A DNA stretch of 64,000 bases from Colocasia esculenta. Lineage: Eukaryota > Streptophyta > Magnoliopsida > Alismatales > Araceae. A model generated the notes under the pieces. The model worked only from the letters and a program-made list of their open reading frames with translations. It was not told the origin of the DNA and searched no databases. Position 1 is the first letter of the stretch, and each line of letters starts with the position of its first letter. Positions 10,732 to 23,428 of the stretch are shown here, piece by piece. Location of the stretch: positions 69,849,184 to 69,913,183 of the forward strand of contig CM024764.1 in the NCBI GenBank assembly GCA_014218235.1. Reading direction: 5' to 3'. The position numbers were made by a program, and so were the translations under genes.

Positions 10732-12516
10732 GATTTAGGTACCCAAGTTCTTTTGGGTCCTGATGGGTCAGTATCATTACTTTTACTTTTTATTATCCAC
10801 TTCTTATGTCTTGTTGGACAGGTGGATTTTAAATGTCCTAGCTTGTTACAGTGACTACAGCATGATGTTATTGTTACTCTTTCTATGTACTTAAAATTCG
10901 CTTTATATGCTACATCTTGTTCTGGAGTGAATTTAGGAGTTGGATATTTTTCAGGATAGATCATTTCTTCTTCATTACTGGAGGTATGTATCCTAAACCT
11001 CGTTTGTTCTTACCAGATCGTCTAGCACCTTTAGTAATAAGGAGTTCTTCCCATTTGTAAACTTTTCTAAGGTGCTTGCAAGTGTATTGTTTCTTCTTAA
11101 TTATTGTTTTCTTTTTAATTCTTTTACGTTTTTCTTAAATCATCTGAGCTTTCCTGTTTTTCTAATTTAATGATTTGATTGTTCTTGTCTTTTAAGTTTT
11201 CACATAATAGTTCATTTCTCCTCTTAAGCTCCATTATCTGTCTTCTAGTTCTTCATTTTCAGATTTTAAATCTGAGTTGGTATTTTCGAGACAGGTGATA
11301 TTTTTCTTGCTAAGCTTAAGTAATTTAGACACTTCTTTATACTTATCGTAAAGTTCATTAAAGGCACTTTCCAAATTATCGGAATCTGAATCATTACAGG
11401 AATCAAAAGAGGAATCAGAGGTTACCTTATCCCCGGTATTTACCATAAGAGCTAAGTTGGCTTCTTCTTCTTCACTGCTGGAGCTTGACTCACTGTCTGA
11501 GTCGCTGCTTGTTCCCCATGCAGCTGCCATGGCTTTCTTTTTTGTATCTTCTGAACTTCTTGGAGCTGTCCTTCTTTTTGTGATCATTTTTCTTTAGCAT
11601 TGGACAGTCTGCCTTGATATGTCCAGGCTTCTTGCATTCATAGCAAAGTGGCTCATTCTCTTCTTCTGATCTTTTCCGTCTGATTTCTTGAGATCTTTGT
11701 TTTTCTTGAAGTACCTCCTACCAGACTGAAACTTCTTCTTCTTCTTGCCAAGATTCTCTGCAATCTTCTTGACAGCATGGCTTCTTCATCATCACTATTT
11801 TTGCTATCTTCACTGTTATCCAGGATTCTTCAGATGAGTCCCCATTAGCTTTAAGCGCATTGGACTGCTTCTTTCTACTGGAGGATTCTCCTAATCTTTC
11901 CATATTTATTTCATGGGCCATGAGAGACCCGATGAGTTTTTCTACTGACATTCTCTTAAGGTCATTAGCTTCTTCGATAGCTGTGACCTTTGCCGTCCAT
12001 GAAGATGGCAAGGATCTGAGAATCTTCCTTACCATATCTGCAATCTCATATGACTTTCCTAGACTGGCTAGACCATTAGTGATGTCAGTAAATCGACTAA
12101 ACATTTGAGTAATAGACTCACCTGATTGCATTTGAAATCTTTCATACTGAGTGACAAGAATGTCGATTCTTGTCTCCTTTACTTTGTCTGTACCTTCATA
12201 CGTAATCCTTAGCTTTTCCCACATTTCCATGGAGGATTTGCATGCTGAGACTCTGTTGAACTCCTTCTTGCTTAGAGCACAACATAGAATGCTCTTAGCT
12301 TTACAGTTCAAGGAGATTTTCTTTCTATCTTCATCTGTCCATTGTGCTTTCTCATTTGTGACGACCAGATCACCTTCTTCCTACTATCGACCAGATTTGA
12401 TAGTCGTGGCCTTGTAGAAAGTATTCCATCCTGGTCTTCCAATACGTATAATCTTCACCGTCGAACAAAGGAGGTCTGTTGACAGACTGACCTTCGAAGT
12501 GACCTTGGGCTGCCAT
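10728..12516 (-). pseudogene. copia gag
   Basis: The likely start is the ATG at 12516-12514, 50 bases inside the primer-binding site, giving MAAQGHFEG then FDGEDYTYWKTRM. The gag core follows at 11718-12311 (MEMWEKLRITYEGTD, TDITNGLASLG, VRKILRSLP), matching the copia gag-polypeptide family. Two zinc knuckles are visible: CYECKKPGHIKADC at about 11605-11650 and CSHCNKLGHLKSTC at about 10810-10850. Between them lies an acidic Ser-rich and coiled-coil stretch (11234-11587). The reading frame changes at least three times, so it is a broken copy. Gag would form the virus-like particle and bind the genomic RNA. Confidence 0.85.
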
Positions 12517-12565
12517 GGATCTTTACTTCTAGATCGTTGGATCTTGTTCTTTGTCGAAGAGACTC

Positions 12566-12577
12566 GCTCTGATACCA
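12566..12577 (-). promoter_or_regulatory. Primer-binding site (initiator Met-tRNA) of the copia element
   Basis: The minus strand reads TGGTATCAGAGC two bases inside the 5' LTR. This is the standard plant primer-binding site complementary to the 3' end of initiator methionine tRNA. Confidence 0.92.
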
Positions 12578-13290
12578 CTTGTTGCCCGGTTGGCTAACCC
12601 AGAGGGGGGGGTGTGAATGGGTCTTTAAATAAAATTTATCTGATAAAACCTGAACTCAAACAAACATAAAGAGTTCTTGGAAGGGATTAGTAATGGTTAG
12701 TAAAAGCAACAATCACACGATAAAGACAATCTCACAACACACAGATTTATCCTGGTTCGGATCTCCTCTCCTTAGGAGTCCTACGTCCAGTCCCTGAGCA
12801 ACCCTCAGGATTTCACTAACTAGGGTACAGTCCCCCTATGGACAAAAACAACCATCCAGCTCAGCTGGTCTTCCTTCACTCCTGAAGGGAACACAACACC
12901 CTGGTACCACCAGGTCTTCCTTCACTTCCGAAGGGAAAAACACCACCCTGGACACCACCAGGTCTTCCTTCACACACGAAGGGAAGAACACAAGAAAATC
13001 TTGAAGGAAATGACTAGCCCCTAGATCAAGCTTTTACAAAACTCAATCTGAAGCTACAAGCACTGAGAGTCAAAGATCTACACACATGTGGACTCTCTCT
13101 CAGAACTAATCTAGCTCTTCCTTGATTTTTCTTCTCACAGCACGAGGAGCTAGGAGCCAAGATCGAAAGGAGAGAATTTCTGGCTCTAGTGATCTTCTGA
13201 AGACTTGAAAGTGGCAGAGTTCTAGACTCTCTTGAATGTCAATAATGCTTCCTTCCTAGATTAATTTTCTGTCTTCGGAACTTCGTCTTG

Positions 13291-13298
13291 TATTTATA
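13291..13298 (-). promoter_or_regulatory. Probable LTR TATA box driving the copia transcript
   Basis: TATAAATA on the minus strand in the 5' LTR, conserved in the 3' LTR at 1996-2003. It is about 780 bp upstream of the gag start codon in the direction of transcription. Confidence 0.6.
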
Positions 13299-13949
13299 TC
13301 TCCAATTTGAATGAGGATGAAGAGATGACCGTTGTCTCACAGCTTTGGTGTACGTTAGACTGAAGGATCTGTAGAAACTTCCTGTCGACAGTCTTTTGTT
13401 CTTTGGAGCACGCAAAGTGATGAGATCTTCTTAGTCTGCTGGCTTGAAGTTCTTTCTGTGTCAGATGTTGTAGGATAGTATATCCTTAAGGTTCTGCAAG
13501 GTTGAGCTTTAATGGTAGACACTATACTATCTATCTCCAGATGTCAATCAACGTTAGAGCAGATAGACACAAATATGGTAGTGACAGTTTATCGTTCTAG
13601 AAGATGCATGCAGAGGATACACGAGAATGGAAGATATGTTCTGTATCCGTGCAGAGATACGTTCAGTCTTTATTAATGCATGGCAGTCAAACAGACGTGA
13701 TGCGACTTTGACTATTCAACGTAGCTTAAATCAAGGAAAACATTAATTAATGGAAACATGACTTATGCAGTCGTTATGAAAGTCTGATAGAATCGTTATG
13801 ATCAAGTTGCTGTAGACTCATAAGAAGTCGTTATGATAACTTATGAAATCGTTACCACAAACAAGTCGTTCTATAACAGATGATATAAGAAATCGTTATG
13901 AAACATGGCAAGTCGTTCTGATTCTGAACAAATCGATATGAAACACTTA

Positions 13950-14445
13950 TCAATCGTTATGAGATGCAAGTCGTTGTAGCTTTCTAAAGAAATCGTTACG
14001 ATGTCTTACAGAATTGTTGACGAGCAAGTCGTTATAACTCTCTAAAGAAATCGTTACGATGACTTACAGAATCGTTATGACGAGCAAGTCGTTATAACTC
14101 TCTAAAGAAATCGTTACGATGACTTACAGAATTGTTATGACGAGCAAGTCGTTATAACTCTCTAAAGAAATCGTTACGATGACTTTACAGAATCGTTATG
14201 ACGAGCAAGTCGTTATAACTCTCTAAAGAAATCGTTACGATGACTTACAGAATCGTTATGACGAGCAAGTCGTTATAACTCTCTAAAGAAATCGTTACGA
14301 TGACTTACAGAATCGTTATACGAGCAAGTCGTTATAACTTCTGAAGGAGTCGTTACGATAACTTACAGAGTCGTTATAATGAGCAAGTCGTTATAACTTC
14401 TGAAGAACGTTACGATAACTTACAGAGTTGTTATAATATCGACTT
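13950..14445. repeat. 60-bp minisatellite with TCGTTA motifs (5' LTR)
   Basis: Same array as in the 3' LTR, upstream of the TATA box in the direction of transcription, so it sits where enhancer-like elements would be. The copy has small differences (for example a missing base in some TCGTTATGACG units). Confidence 0.9.
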
Positions 14446-14692
14446 GTTTGACACAGCAAGGTTATTCAATCTTTCAAGTAAATCGTTGAACTTGAGAGGA
14501 GATCGTTATAGCTAATGAAGGAATCGTTATGGCTCTTCTGAGAAATGTGTATGTAAGTATTACCACAAATGCTTGACTTTCTTTGTGCTTAAGGCTAAAT
14601 AAAACAAGGTTAGAAAACTTTTGACAGGTTTGTTTATCACCAAAATAAGCATGTAATTAATTTAAAAGTATATGGGGATGGACTGTTCATCA

Positions 14693-15646
14693 AATTTATG
14701 TCAGGATAACGTCCAGATCTCATGATCTATTTTGTTTCAAAGGGAGACGACAATCGGTCGACTTTCTATTAGGATAACGTCTAGATCCCATAATCTATTT
14801 GATTTTTAAAGAGAGATAAAATTCGATCGATTGATTTAATATTTTCGATCGATCGATCGATTCGATATGGATCATATCATATTGTGTTACAAAAAATATG
14901 ATAAGATCGATTCGTATGGTACGACCAACTTTAGACTTAAATTCAGATTTACTTTATTTATTTGACGACAGATCATCCACATCTTTGCAGGTATCTTGTA
15001 GCGACGTTACATTCATTAATTGCCCCAAAAAAGATGTTATATTCATTAATATGTATAAAAGATTGGTACTTGCATACGTAAGTTAAATTTTACAAATATC
15101 CCAAGAAAAGGCATTATTGGTGGTACCTGCGGTTTTCCGTCACGAGTCTTTAATTCTTGCCCCTAGTCATGTGCATTAAAGAAGATGAATGTGGCCACAG
15201 GAACTCCTCCTGAAAAAAAAAGGAAAAAGAAATAATGACATAATAGACTGTGGCCGTGTAATAATTCCAAAACACAACGTTGTAGCTTATTCCAGAGAAA
15301 AAGGAAAAGTAATAATTGTGGATTTGCTAGTTGAGAAGCTCGATGGTTTTGTAGACGTATATGTGACGGCTTTTAAGTTTTTTGTCTTGCTTAGTACGTG
15401 ACCTCTTAACGTGAACCTCTTGGTTGCCACTTGCTAGTTTATTCACCTAGAAGTGCTTCGAAATGTACACTTTATTTCTTAATAATCATAATAAGGTTTG
15501 AGTTGGAGTTTCAAATAAAAATCACAGTTTATGTTGACTAATAAATTGTTTAGAAATTACATCTTAAAGATCTTTCTTGTCGGCCTACCGACACGATTCC
15601 ATTAGAATCTTCCTCCATCCTTTATCTATATAAATGCTACTTTTTT
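14693..15646. other. Non-coding AT-rich gap between elements
   Basis: No gene recognised. Contains two related phrases of the form AGGATAACGTC(C/T)AGATC at about 14703 and 14770, and a simple run of ATCG repeats at 14848-14866. ORFs of 60-70 codons at 14898 and 15189 have no recognisable content. Confidence 0.5.
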
Positions 15647-16476
15647 TTTGACGATGAAAGTATGATCCTTCATTCACACAAGGAACTGGTATAGAGGATT
15701 ACATCAGAGCAGGCGGGGTAACATAGGCCATCTCTGGTGCTCCATGCCAAGGCCACACAACTGGTACGAGCAAAGCATGGCAAGAGCCTTGAAGCAAATA
15801 GGGACCCAAGGTCCTTACACACTGGGCAAACCCAAAATCCACATGAAAATTACCTGTTGCACAGAGTAGGTGCTGGTCATCACCGGCGGCTTCAAGGTAG
15901 GGGAAACTGCGTCCTTGGATCACTCTAACACTAAGGATGAGCTCGACGGGGGGCGTAGGGTGCCACCAACTGAAGCCACATGTGTTAAGGAAGGAGAACA
16001 AGCAAAGACAACGGGTCGACCACCGGAGGAGCATGATGGAGCTGATCATGAACGGTTGCTTCAACAGACCTCGCCAAACACGAACCACACGAGAAGAATA
16101 GGGGAGACATAAGAACAGAGATAGATATAAACGAGGTCCTACTAGGAAGTCACAACTAAACCTTCAGGTGATCAGTGAACACTCAGTAACCAAACGGAAA
16201 AGAAAGCCTCCGATGAAAAGGGGGAACCCTAGACAAAAGAGACAAAACCTCCTTTGAAGAAGGAGAACCCAAAACGTTTCCACCAGAGGGAAAGCACCTC
16301 TCGCAGTTGAAGGACGATGATGATAGAGGGGGAGGGGGCTCTAATGAGGATCAAGGAACCCCCTCCCCTCCGAACGGAAACACGAATGGCGGGATGAGCT
16401 ATGGAACGGGGGACAAAGGAGAAAACCTCATAGCTTCTCACTCTAGAAAGTCTAGAGTGAGAAGCCCCTTCTATTC
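15647..16476 (-). mobile_element. Short non-LTR retroposon (LINE-derived?), minus strand
   Basis: An 830-bp segment ending on the left in a T run (15651-15659, a poly(A) tail on the minus strand) and flanked on both sides by the 9-bp direct repeat ATATAAATG (15638-15646 and 16477-16485), the hallmark of target-primed insertion. The minus strand starts at the right with a strong CTCTAGA hairpin, like the 5' ends of some plant LINEs. It encodes two unassigned ORFs (16441-16229 and 16088-15699), both without RT motifs. I read it as a LINE 5' end joined to a 3' end with the middle missing, or a retroposed transcript. Confidence 0.6.
16433..16465. repeat. Perfect 15-bp hairpin at the retroposon 5' end
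   Basis: GCTTCTCACTCTAGA, a 3-base loop AAG, then its exact reverse complement. It lies 11 bp from the right TSD, at what would be the RNA 5' end of the retroposon. Confidence 0.9.
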
Positions 16477-16505
16477 ATATAAATGATATAAACATACGTG
16501 AGGGT

Positions 16506-18604
16506 TGTGGCGGAACGCCTTGGCCAAGCCCGTTAAACCGATAACGTACTTGATCCGAGTCCGTCTCCCGCGAACGGGCCGAAGTCTCGCAAAGGATACC
16601 AAACCACAGTCCGTGTAAACACAAAGAAACACACCACATTTTTTATATATATATCACAAGTTACATAGCCATATTTTTCACAAACTGAAAAGAAGTACAA
16701 GAGCCTAGGGCATACCCGAGGTACAACTGAAGAAAATAAAACAACTACTACACTACACTGTTGGAGCTGCTACTACACAGCTGGAGGTACCGACCCTGCA
16801 CCGCTATGACGCGGCTCTGAACTGGACGACGGTCGTGAAACGTCCTCCTCGCTCTCACCTGTAGTAGGGGTAGGGGTGAGCCTCGCTAGTCACTGGCTCA
16901 GTAGGGAACTCCCCCAAAAACCGAGCAAACCAAAACCACAGGTACAAAGCAATAAACAGTACCAACAATTTATAGAACAGCTAAGCAGGATATAAACTAT
17001 AAAAGTACTCACTGTCTGCCGACTACGAAAAACAACTGTAATAATTAAACGGCAAACCAGTACAGGTGTACAAGCTAAAGTAGAGACAGCCAAACACGAG
17101 CCCGTGAACTAGATGCGACGACACCAGAAATGACTCTCGACAAGCTAACACAGGTCTACCTCTCAGTCTCGCAGCCACGGATGAAAGGTCCAGCTGCCGC
17201 TCCACGTGAAAAGTCAAGCAACTGTGGAGACCAACCAAACACCACCACCTGCGGACCACACGGTCACAGGCCCATGCCTGGCACCTCTAGAGATCCTGGC
17301 CCAGACTCTCTAGAGTGAGGCACTGGAAAGGACTAACTAACTGGGTCCAGTATGTCTACTGGTGTCCGTACCCCCAACTACGAGCGCGCTACAAGTGACT
17401 AAAGACAAACACAAGTGTCACTGTCCCACTGTCGTCTTTTCCCTCACCGACGTACAACTCAAACACAAGAGTGAGGGTGTCCAGGTCAGACGACACAGAC
17501 CTCGATGGTACAACACAAGTACCGGGACAAAGCCCCGAGCTAACAGCTTGGCTCACAAAGAACCTGGGGCACCCACTGGAGAGGTAACCACGGTATGCGT
17601 CGTACTACTCGCTACTACACAAAACCACGTGCACGTCACACACACAAACCACGTGAAACCTAAACATTCACGTAACCTCAAGTAACAACGGTCCACCACA
17701 CGTGAACCCAACTGGCCTCGCGTGAAACACCAACGCAACCCGAAAGTGAGTAACTAACTGCATACCCTGTATGCTAAACACAGAAACCACGTGCACTCAG
17801 TACACCTCAGGTGCCAACGCACCACTCTTTATCGATAAATATACCATATTAGTCATTTCTGCTTATATACAAGTCGGAGGCAAACATCGACTGCCGCTTA
17901 CAGGAAGTAGACGGCAAGGGATAATGCCGTATGTATCCCGGCTGATGAGCTTGGCGACAAACGATGTTGACGCCAAGTTCTTCAGCCTCTATCCCTGCAG
18001 AAACCCTAAACCGATTCTACAGGTTTTACAACTGTTAAAACAATGGAAAAACATACAGAATTGGTTCTTCTAACATCCATGCACTATAATTAAACTATAA
18101 CAGCATACTTTACCACCTGAATTCATCAACCACCCCATTATCCCCCGCATGGATACCATGACCCAAAATCACCATTTTCATGCATATTCATGTTATCTAA
18201 TTTAATTATCACGACCTATAGGAATTACAAGGGTCATTCCCTACCTTAGAACACGAGAACCTACTCTCGGGTGACCCTATAACCTGCAGAATTCATAGGT
18301 TGGCGTCAACCCCTCTGCCGCCTAGAGCAACCGCCACCATAAACGTCCACATCTTATGCCGCCAAGTTCATGCAGTCAACGACCCACCTTATTACCTGGA
18401 CTCCAACAAGTCAACGGCCACCCCTGGCCGCCAACTCCAACTCAACGCAGCAGTCCTATTTCATTTCAGGACCACCTTTCTCTACCTGAACAAACCACAA
18501 TCCAAACTACACATTCCACACAATCAACTCACACTGGCCTCACAACGGCCATCACAACATTACACACATGATCCGCATGGATCCGTAAAACACGCGACGT
18601 TACA
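16506..18604 (-). repeat. 3' LTR of the first gypsy element
   Basis: Pairs with 23429-25694. Includes a TATA-like GTATATAAGC on the minus strand at 17861-17870, and many CACGTG cores. It lacks a block of about 190 bp present in the other LTR at roughly 25150-25345. Confidence 0.93.
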
Positions 18605-18719
18605 TTACTATCATCTAAAAAGAAAATTTCGACCTCGAAATCATAACACAACTCAAAGTTAAACACTTATACATTAAACCTTTACAACCACTATCATCTA
18701 AAAAGAAAATACAAAAGCT

Positions 18720-19900
18720 TATTCAAACAGATAGGATACCCTTTAGCCATTTCCTCGGCTAACTCCCAGGTATCTTCAACCTAGCCTATTTTCCTATCTC
18801 ACTTTAACTAGCTCAATTTCTTTATTTCTCAGCTTCTTATCTTTCGATCTGTGATCTGCACCGGATATTCTGGCGTAGTCATATCCGGCCTCAGGTCACC
18901 ACCTTGATATCTGATTATTTGAGCTGGATCTTCAATGCACTTTCTCAACATAGAGACATGAAATATATCATGAACATCTGCAAAATCTGCTGGCAAATCC
19001 AGCCTATAAGCTGTTTCCCCAATCCTTTCTAACACTTGAAAGGGTCCTACATACCTTGGGCTCAACTTTCCAGTCTTGCCAAATCTCATAATACCTTTAC
19101 TCGGAGAAACCCTCAGGAAAACAAAATCTCCCACTTCAAACTAAAGTGGTCTCCTCCGGATATCTGCATAACTCTTTTGCCTGCTTTGAGCTGCCTGCAA
19201 TTTTTCTATAATAAACTTTACCACCTCTGTGGTTTGCTGAATCAATTCAGGACCCACTAATTGCCTTTCTCCTATTTCATGCCAGTTCAATGGGGTTCTA
19301 CATGGCCTTCCATATAAAGCTTCATACGGTGCCATCCCAAGACTGATATGATAACTATTAGTATAGGCAAACTCAACCATTCCCAAATGATGCTCCCAGC
19401 TACCTCCCCAAACTAAACAACAAGCCCGCAACATATCTTCAATTGTCTGGATAGTCCTTCTGTCTGACCATCTGTCTGGGGATGATAAGCGGAGCTATAT
19501 CTCAGCTCAGTACCAATTACTCTTTGCAGGCTTCTCCAAAAACCAGAAGTAAATCTTGGATCTCTATCAGACACATAGTCTTTGGATACCATGCAGTGGA
19601 ACGATTCTTTCAACATAAATATTTACTAATCTGTCCATTGTCCAAGACATACTTACTGCCACTAATCTGCACCACTTTGGTTAATCTATCAACAAATACC
19701 CATATTCCATTATGCCCGGAACTCGATCTTGGTAAACCGGCCACAAAGTCCATAGCAATATCATCCCATTTTCATTGTGGGATGGGCAACAGTTGCAACA
19801 AACCTCCAGGCTTTTGATGCTCTGCTTTAATCTGTTGACAGATAGCACACCTTGCAACAAACTCTGCTATTTCCTTTTTCATATGAGGCCACAGAAATGC
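18720..19900 (-). pseudogene. gypsy integrase with chromodomain-like C-terminus
   Basis: Integrase core: first Asp in WVFVDRLTK (about 19680), second Asp in VSDRDPRFTS and the Glu in HPQTDGQTE (both in 19413-19616). The C-terminal part follows at 19141-19434 (GMAPYEALYGRPCRTP) and the GPF-like region at 18829-19134 ([25 protein letters not shown]). The tail reads as [12 protein letters not shown] then WELAEEMAKGYP, the shape of the chromodomain-like end of Tekay/Del integrases, with a stop and a frameshift between. The end would guide insertion to heterochromatin. Confidence 0.85.
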
Positions 19901-20439
19901 TTTCTCAAATCATGTACATTTTAGTACTACCCGAATAAATAGTGTACCTAGATTTATGAGCCTCTTCCAACACTCGCTGTTTTACCTCTCTTTCAGCTGG
20001 AACAAACAACCTGCCTCTGAGCCTGACCACACAATTATCATCAATGGTAACTCCTTCCATTTTCACAATTTCAGCTAAACTTACATCTGCTCTCTGAGCT
20101 TCAATAATCTGCCATACACAAGACGCTCTACAGCACTAGTAGCTAGTACTGCCGTCGCTGACTACTGGGCACATATAAGGAGTTCTCCACTACCTCTTCA
20201 TACAACTTCCATTCTTTAATCATCATCAAACTTACATATGCCTTTTTGCTCAAGGCATCAGCTACAAACATTGGCCTTACCCGGGTGGTAAGCCAAACTG
20301 AAATCATAATCCTTTAAAATTCAATCCATCTACGTGGTGTGAAGGTTCAAATCTTTCTGCGAGAAGATATACTTCAAGCTTTATGATCTGTAAAGATCTC
20401 AAATCTCTCGCCATACAGATAATGCCTCCACATTTTCAA

Positions 20440-20700
20440 AGCAAATACAACTGCTGCCAGTTCCAAATCATGAGTGGGGTAATTCTCCTCTGCCGGCTTC
20501 AGTTGCCTGGGACGCATAAGCTATCACTTTACCATGCTGCATAAGCACTGCACCAAGTCCTCTCTTGAAGCATCGTATACAAACACAAAACCACCACTCC
20601 CTACCGGCAATGTCATATAGTGCTGATGTAAGTCTCTTCTTCAATTCCATAAACTTTTCTAACATTCACCGGACCACACAAATGGCACCCCTTTCCTGGT
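20440..20700 (-). pseudogene. gypsy RNase H fragment
   Basis: Phrase [19 protein letters not shown], the start of a Ty3/gypsy RNase H domain, preceded by the KCEF/FLG-type RT end. Stops and frame changes lie on both sides. Confidence 0.75.
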
Positions 20701-21500
20701 CAATTTAGTCATGGTGCTGCAATCTTAGAAAAATCTTGAAAAAGCGCCTATATACCTCTGCAATCCCAGAAAACTTCTAATTTCGGTTATTGTCTTAGGC
20801 ACTCCAGCAATCTCATCACTCATCACTACTTGGGTTTACTATACTTGATTGGTTACTGCTTCTTTTAGCGAGACTAATTTCCTTCAACCAATTCACAACT
20901 ATTGATTTAGCAACTACTGGAAACCCTTACACTGATAAAAAACCTCAAATGAGCTGCACGCTCCTCTTCAGATGCTGAATAAATTAGAATATCATCAATA
21001 AAGGCACCAATGATTGGTCTAAATATGGATGAAAAATTCTATTCATCAGATCTATAAAACCTGCAAGGAGCATTGGTCAACCCAAATGGTATACACAACA
21101 CAAACTTCGATGTGACCATATGGTTCTGAATGCTGTCTGTATCTATATCCTCCTCTTTAATTCTCACTGATGGTACCCGAACCTCAAATCAATTTTAGAA
21201 AAATACCTTGCTGATTGCAAACTAATCAAACAGATCATCTATCCTCGCAACGGGTAATTATTCTTGATGGTCACATCATTCAACTTCCTATAATCATACA
21301 CATCCGAAAACTTCCATCTTTCTTTTTCACAACAAAACCGGCGCTCCCCATGGGGAATGACTCGGTCTAATGAACCCTTTCTCCACAATCTTTTCTAATT
21401 GCTTTTTCAATTCTTTAAGTTCTGCTGGTGCCATCCGATATGGAGCTTTAGAATCGGCATGGTACCTGGCAACAACTCAATGGTAAAGTCACCTCTCTAT
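20700..21500 (-). pseudogene. gypsy reverse transcriptase, heavily broken
   Basis: The catalytic motif FIDDILIYS, followed by SASEEERAAHL, can be read at about 20950-21010. Upstream, pieces of the RT palm (MPFGL-like and SFRMPPAG-like) occur between 21030 and 21400 in alternating frames. No open frame longer than about 60 codons remains, in contrast to the preserved integrase. Confidence 0.75.
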
Positions 21501-22020
21501 GTGGAGCTAAACCAGGTAAAATCCTCAGGAAAAACATCAGCAAATTCTCTAACCACGGGAACTGCTTCCACTGGCTGACTAGCTTCTACCAGACTTACCG
21601 AGGCTAAATAAGCCACACATCAGCATTTATCACTTTCTAGCTTTAATTGCAGAAATTAGAAACTTAGAGGTATAGAAAGGCATACCTTGATATTTAAATA
21701 CTGCACCATTAGGATGACAAAAACCTAATCCTTTTCTTTCTGCAATCTACAATTGCTCCATAAGTCTCCAGCCAATCCATACCAAAATAATTCATAATCT
21801 GACAACTGCAGGGCATATAACCGACCCGCATCTAGTTCCCTTCAATCATAACAGGAGCTTCATCTATATAGCTCGAAGTGAGTAGGGACTCTCCGAAGGA
21901 ACCTCCACTACTAACCTCACAAGACTTCTCCTCTAAAGGATGAGCTATACAATCCAGAAATTCTTCGGAAATGAAGAATGAGAGGCACCCAAAAATAAAC
22001 AAAAGACTCTTGCTGAATAA

Positions 22021-23400
22021 TTATAAAGAGGTAAAGTACCTTCTATCATTATCGATGCCTCCGCCTGGGCTCAGGTGATGAGCCATAACCCGGCCTCTTC
22101 CCCGCTGCTGCGGTACTCCTCTGCCCGACCTGCCTGTGGCTGCTGAAACTGCTGAGGCTGCTACTGCTGCTGCACACCTCTTCCATACCCATATTCTCTC
22201 GGATAGGGGCAATTGCAGATCAAATGCCCGGGCTGATTACAATTATAGCATCTATATCCTGGTGGAGTAATGGGCTGCCTGGCAGTACTCGGCTGCGACT
22301 CCTCCACCTCAGGCCTACCTTGGCCCTGCTGAAACTGCTGACGACCTCCCCATCCTCTTCCTTTGCCTTTAAATGCTTGCTTTAATTTCTGACCCATTTA
22401 CCAAAGCCTGATGAAGAAGGTCCTGCTGGTGCTTTACCCTTACTTGCCACCTACTGATTGCTGCGGTAGCCGGAAACTACCTGAGCCTGACTCGCCCACA
22501 TGACGAGTCCGATAGACCTCTCCCATGTAGCTGCTCTCTGGGCTGCTTCTTCCAGTCTTGCACATGAGTGGTACTATTGCATCCTGCAACTCCACTCTCA
22601 AACCTATTAAAATACTCAAACATCATCTTATTATCTGAAACTACATAAGGTGCATAACGGCTAAGTGCCATAAACCTCATCTGGTCTCCTAAACTGAAGA
22701 GTTACTTGCTGGAGCGTCCGAAACTGCTCTTTTCACTTGCTGCACTTGAATCAGAAAGAATGATCGTTAAATCCATCAAGAAATTCCGACCAAGTGATGG
22801 CCTCTTCTGTTCTACCTGCAAAGGTGGTCTGCATCTTCAGTCGCCACCATTCTAATGCAAAACCTCTCAACTGATAAGCAGCTAACACAACTTTATCTGC
22901 TGCCGGAACTACTAGTTGCAAAAACACTCTTCGATCTCATGAACCCAGTGCTCTGCTGTATCTGGATTCGGCCTCCTGAATAAGTAGGCGGCTGCAATCT
23001 CAGAAACTTTTCAACCTGCATCACTGGTTCCTCTGCTAATAGCACTGGTGGTGGTGGTGGCACAGGTGCTACAAAAGGCACCTCTACTCTTGGCGGGACT
23101 GGAGCTACAGGTACAGCTCTCCATCCCCAAGTGGCACTGCAACCGATGGTACCGAGAGCCTGCTGATCCATCCTCGCCCGAATATCCGTGAGGCTTTCCC
23201 AATCCTCTCAATCATACGCTGAGTACTTTCCTCCGGATCATCTCCTCCACCACCCCAATCTTCTTCTATCAGCCATTCCAGAATTTCTACATAAACAAAA
23301 CACACGCAAAAAAAATCAAAACAACAATATCAGAAACCAGGGTCCCTACCAACAGTGTACAAAGACCGAAATAAGCTATGTATCTTTCTAGTTCCCTTAT
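22021..23400 (-). pseudogene. gypsy gag
   Basis: Pieces of a gypsy gag: VMQVEKFLRLQPPTYSGG at about 23020, then the WWRLKM region near 22840 in another frame, a Gln/Gly-rich linker, and a CCHC zinc knuckle (CYNCNQPGHLICNCP) at about 22205-22260. An upstream start near 23300 is unclear because of frame changes. Gag would package the RNA. Confidence 0.8.
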
Positions 23401-23415
23401 ATTAACACGGACCTT

Positions 23416-23427
23416 GCTCTGATACCA
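23416..23427 (-). promoter_or_regulatory. Primer-binding site (initiator Met-tRNA) of the first gypsy element
   Basis: TGGTATCAGAGC on the minus strand, one base inside the 5' LTR; the same primer tRNA as the copia element uses. Confidence 0.92.
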
Positions 23428-23428
23428 C

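Larger units (their letters stand above)
1285..14692 (-). mobile_element. Ty1/copia LTR retrotransposon with extra 3' ORFs
   Basis: Complete element on the minus strand. Two 2.1-kb LTRs (1285-3395 and 12580-14692) are near-identical by eye and in element orientation run from TGATGAACAG to GGGCAACA. A primer-binding site matching initiator Met-tRNA (TGGTATCAGAGC) lies directly inside the right LTR, and a polypurine tract lies directly inside the left LTR. Order in the transcript: gag with zinc knuckles, protease, integrase, reverse transcriptase, RNase H. Integrase before RT is diagnostic of copia. About 3.7 kb of additional ORFs follow (3605-7302). Flanking bases GATTT (1280-1284) and AATTT (14693-14697) are a 4/5 match for a TSD. 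The coding region has several stops and frameshifts, and an RT segment is lost, so this copy is not autonomous. Confidence 0.95.
12580..14692 (-). repeat. 5' LTR of the copia element
   Basis: Matches 1285-3395. It holds the promoter for the genomic transcript, with a TATAAATA box at 13291-13298. The few differences to the other LTR are mostly one- to four-base indels, for example the shorter G run at 12604, an extra TCTC near 13095 and an extra GTCTGC near 13435, suggesting a recent insertion plus possible read errors. Confidence 0.95.

Noticed and set aside
16433..16465. Bacterial-type terminator hairpin
   Set aside because: Plant retroposon end with TSD nearby; no bacterial genes.
17130..18662. 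ORFs on the plus strand inside the LTR
   Set aside because: Within the gypsy 3' LTR, partly repeated in the other LTR, no domain.
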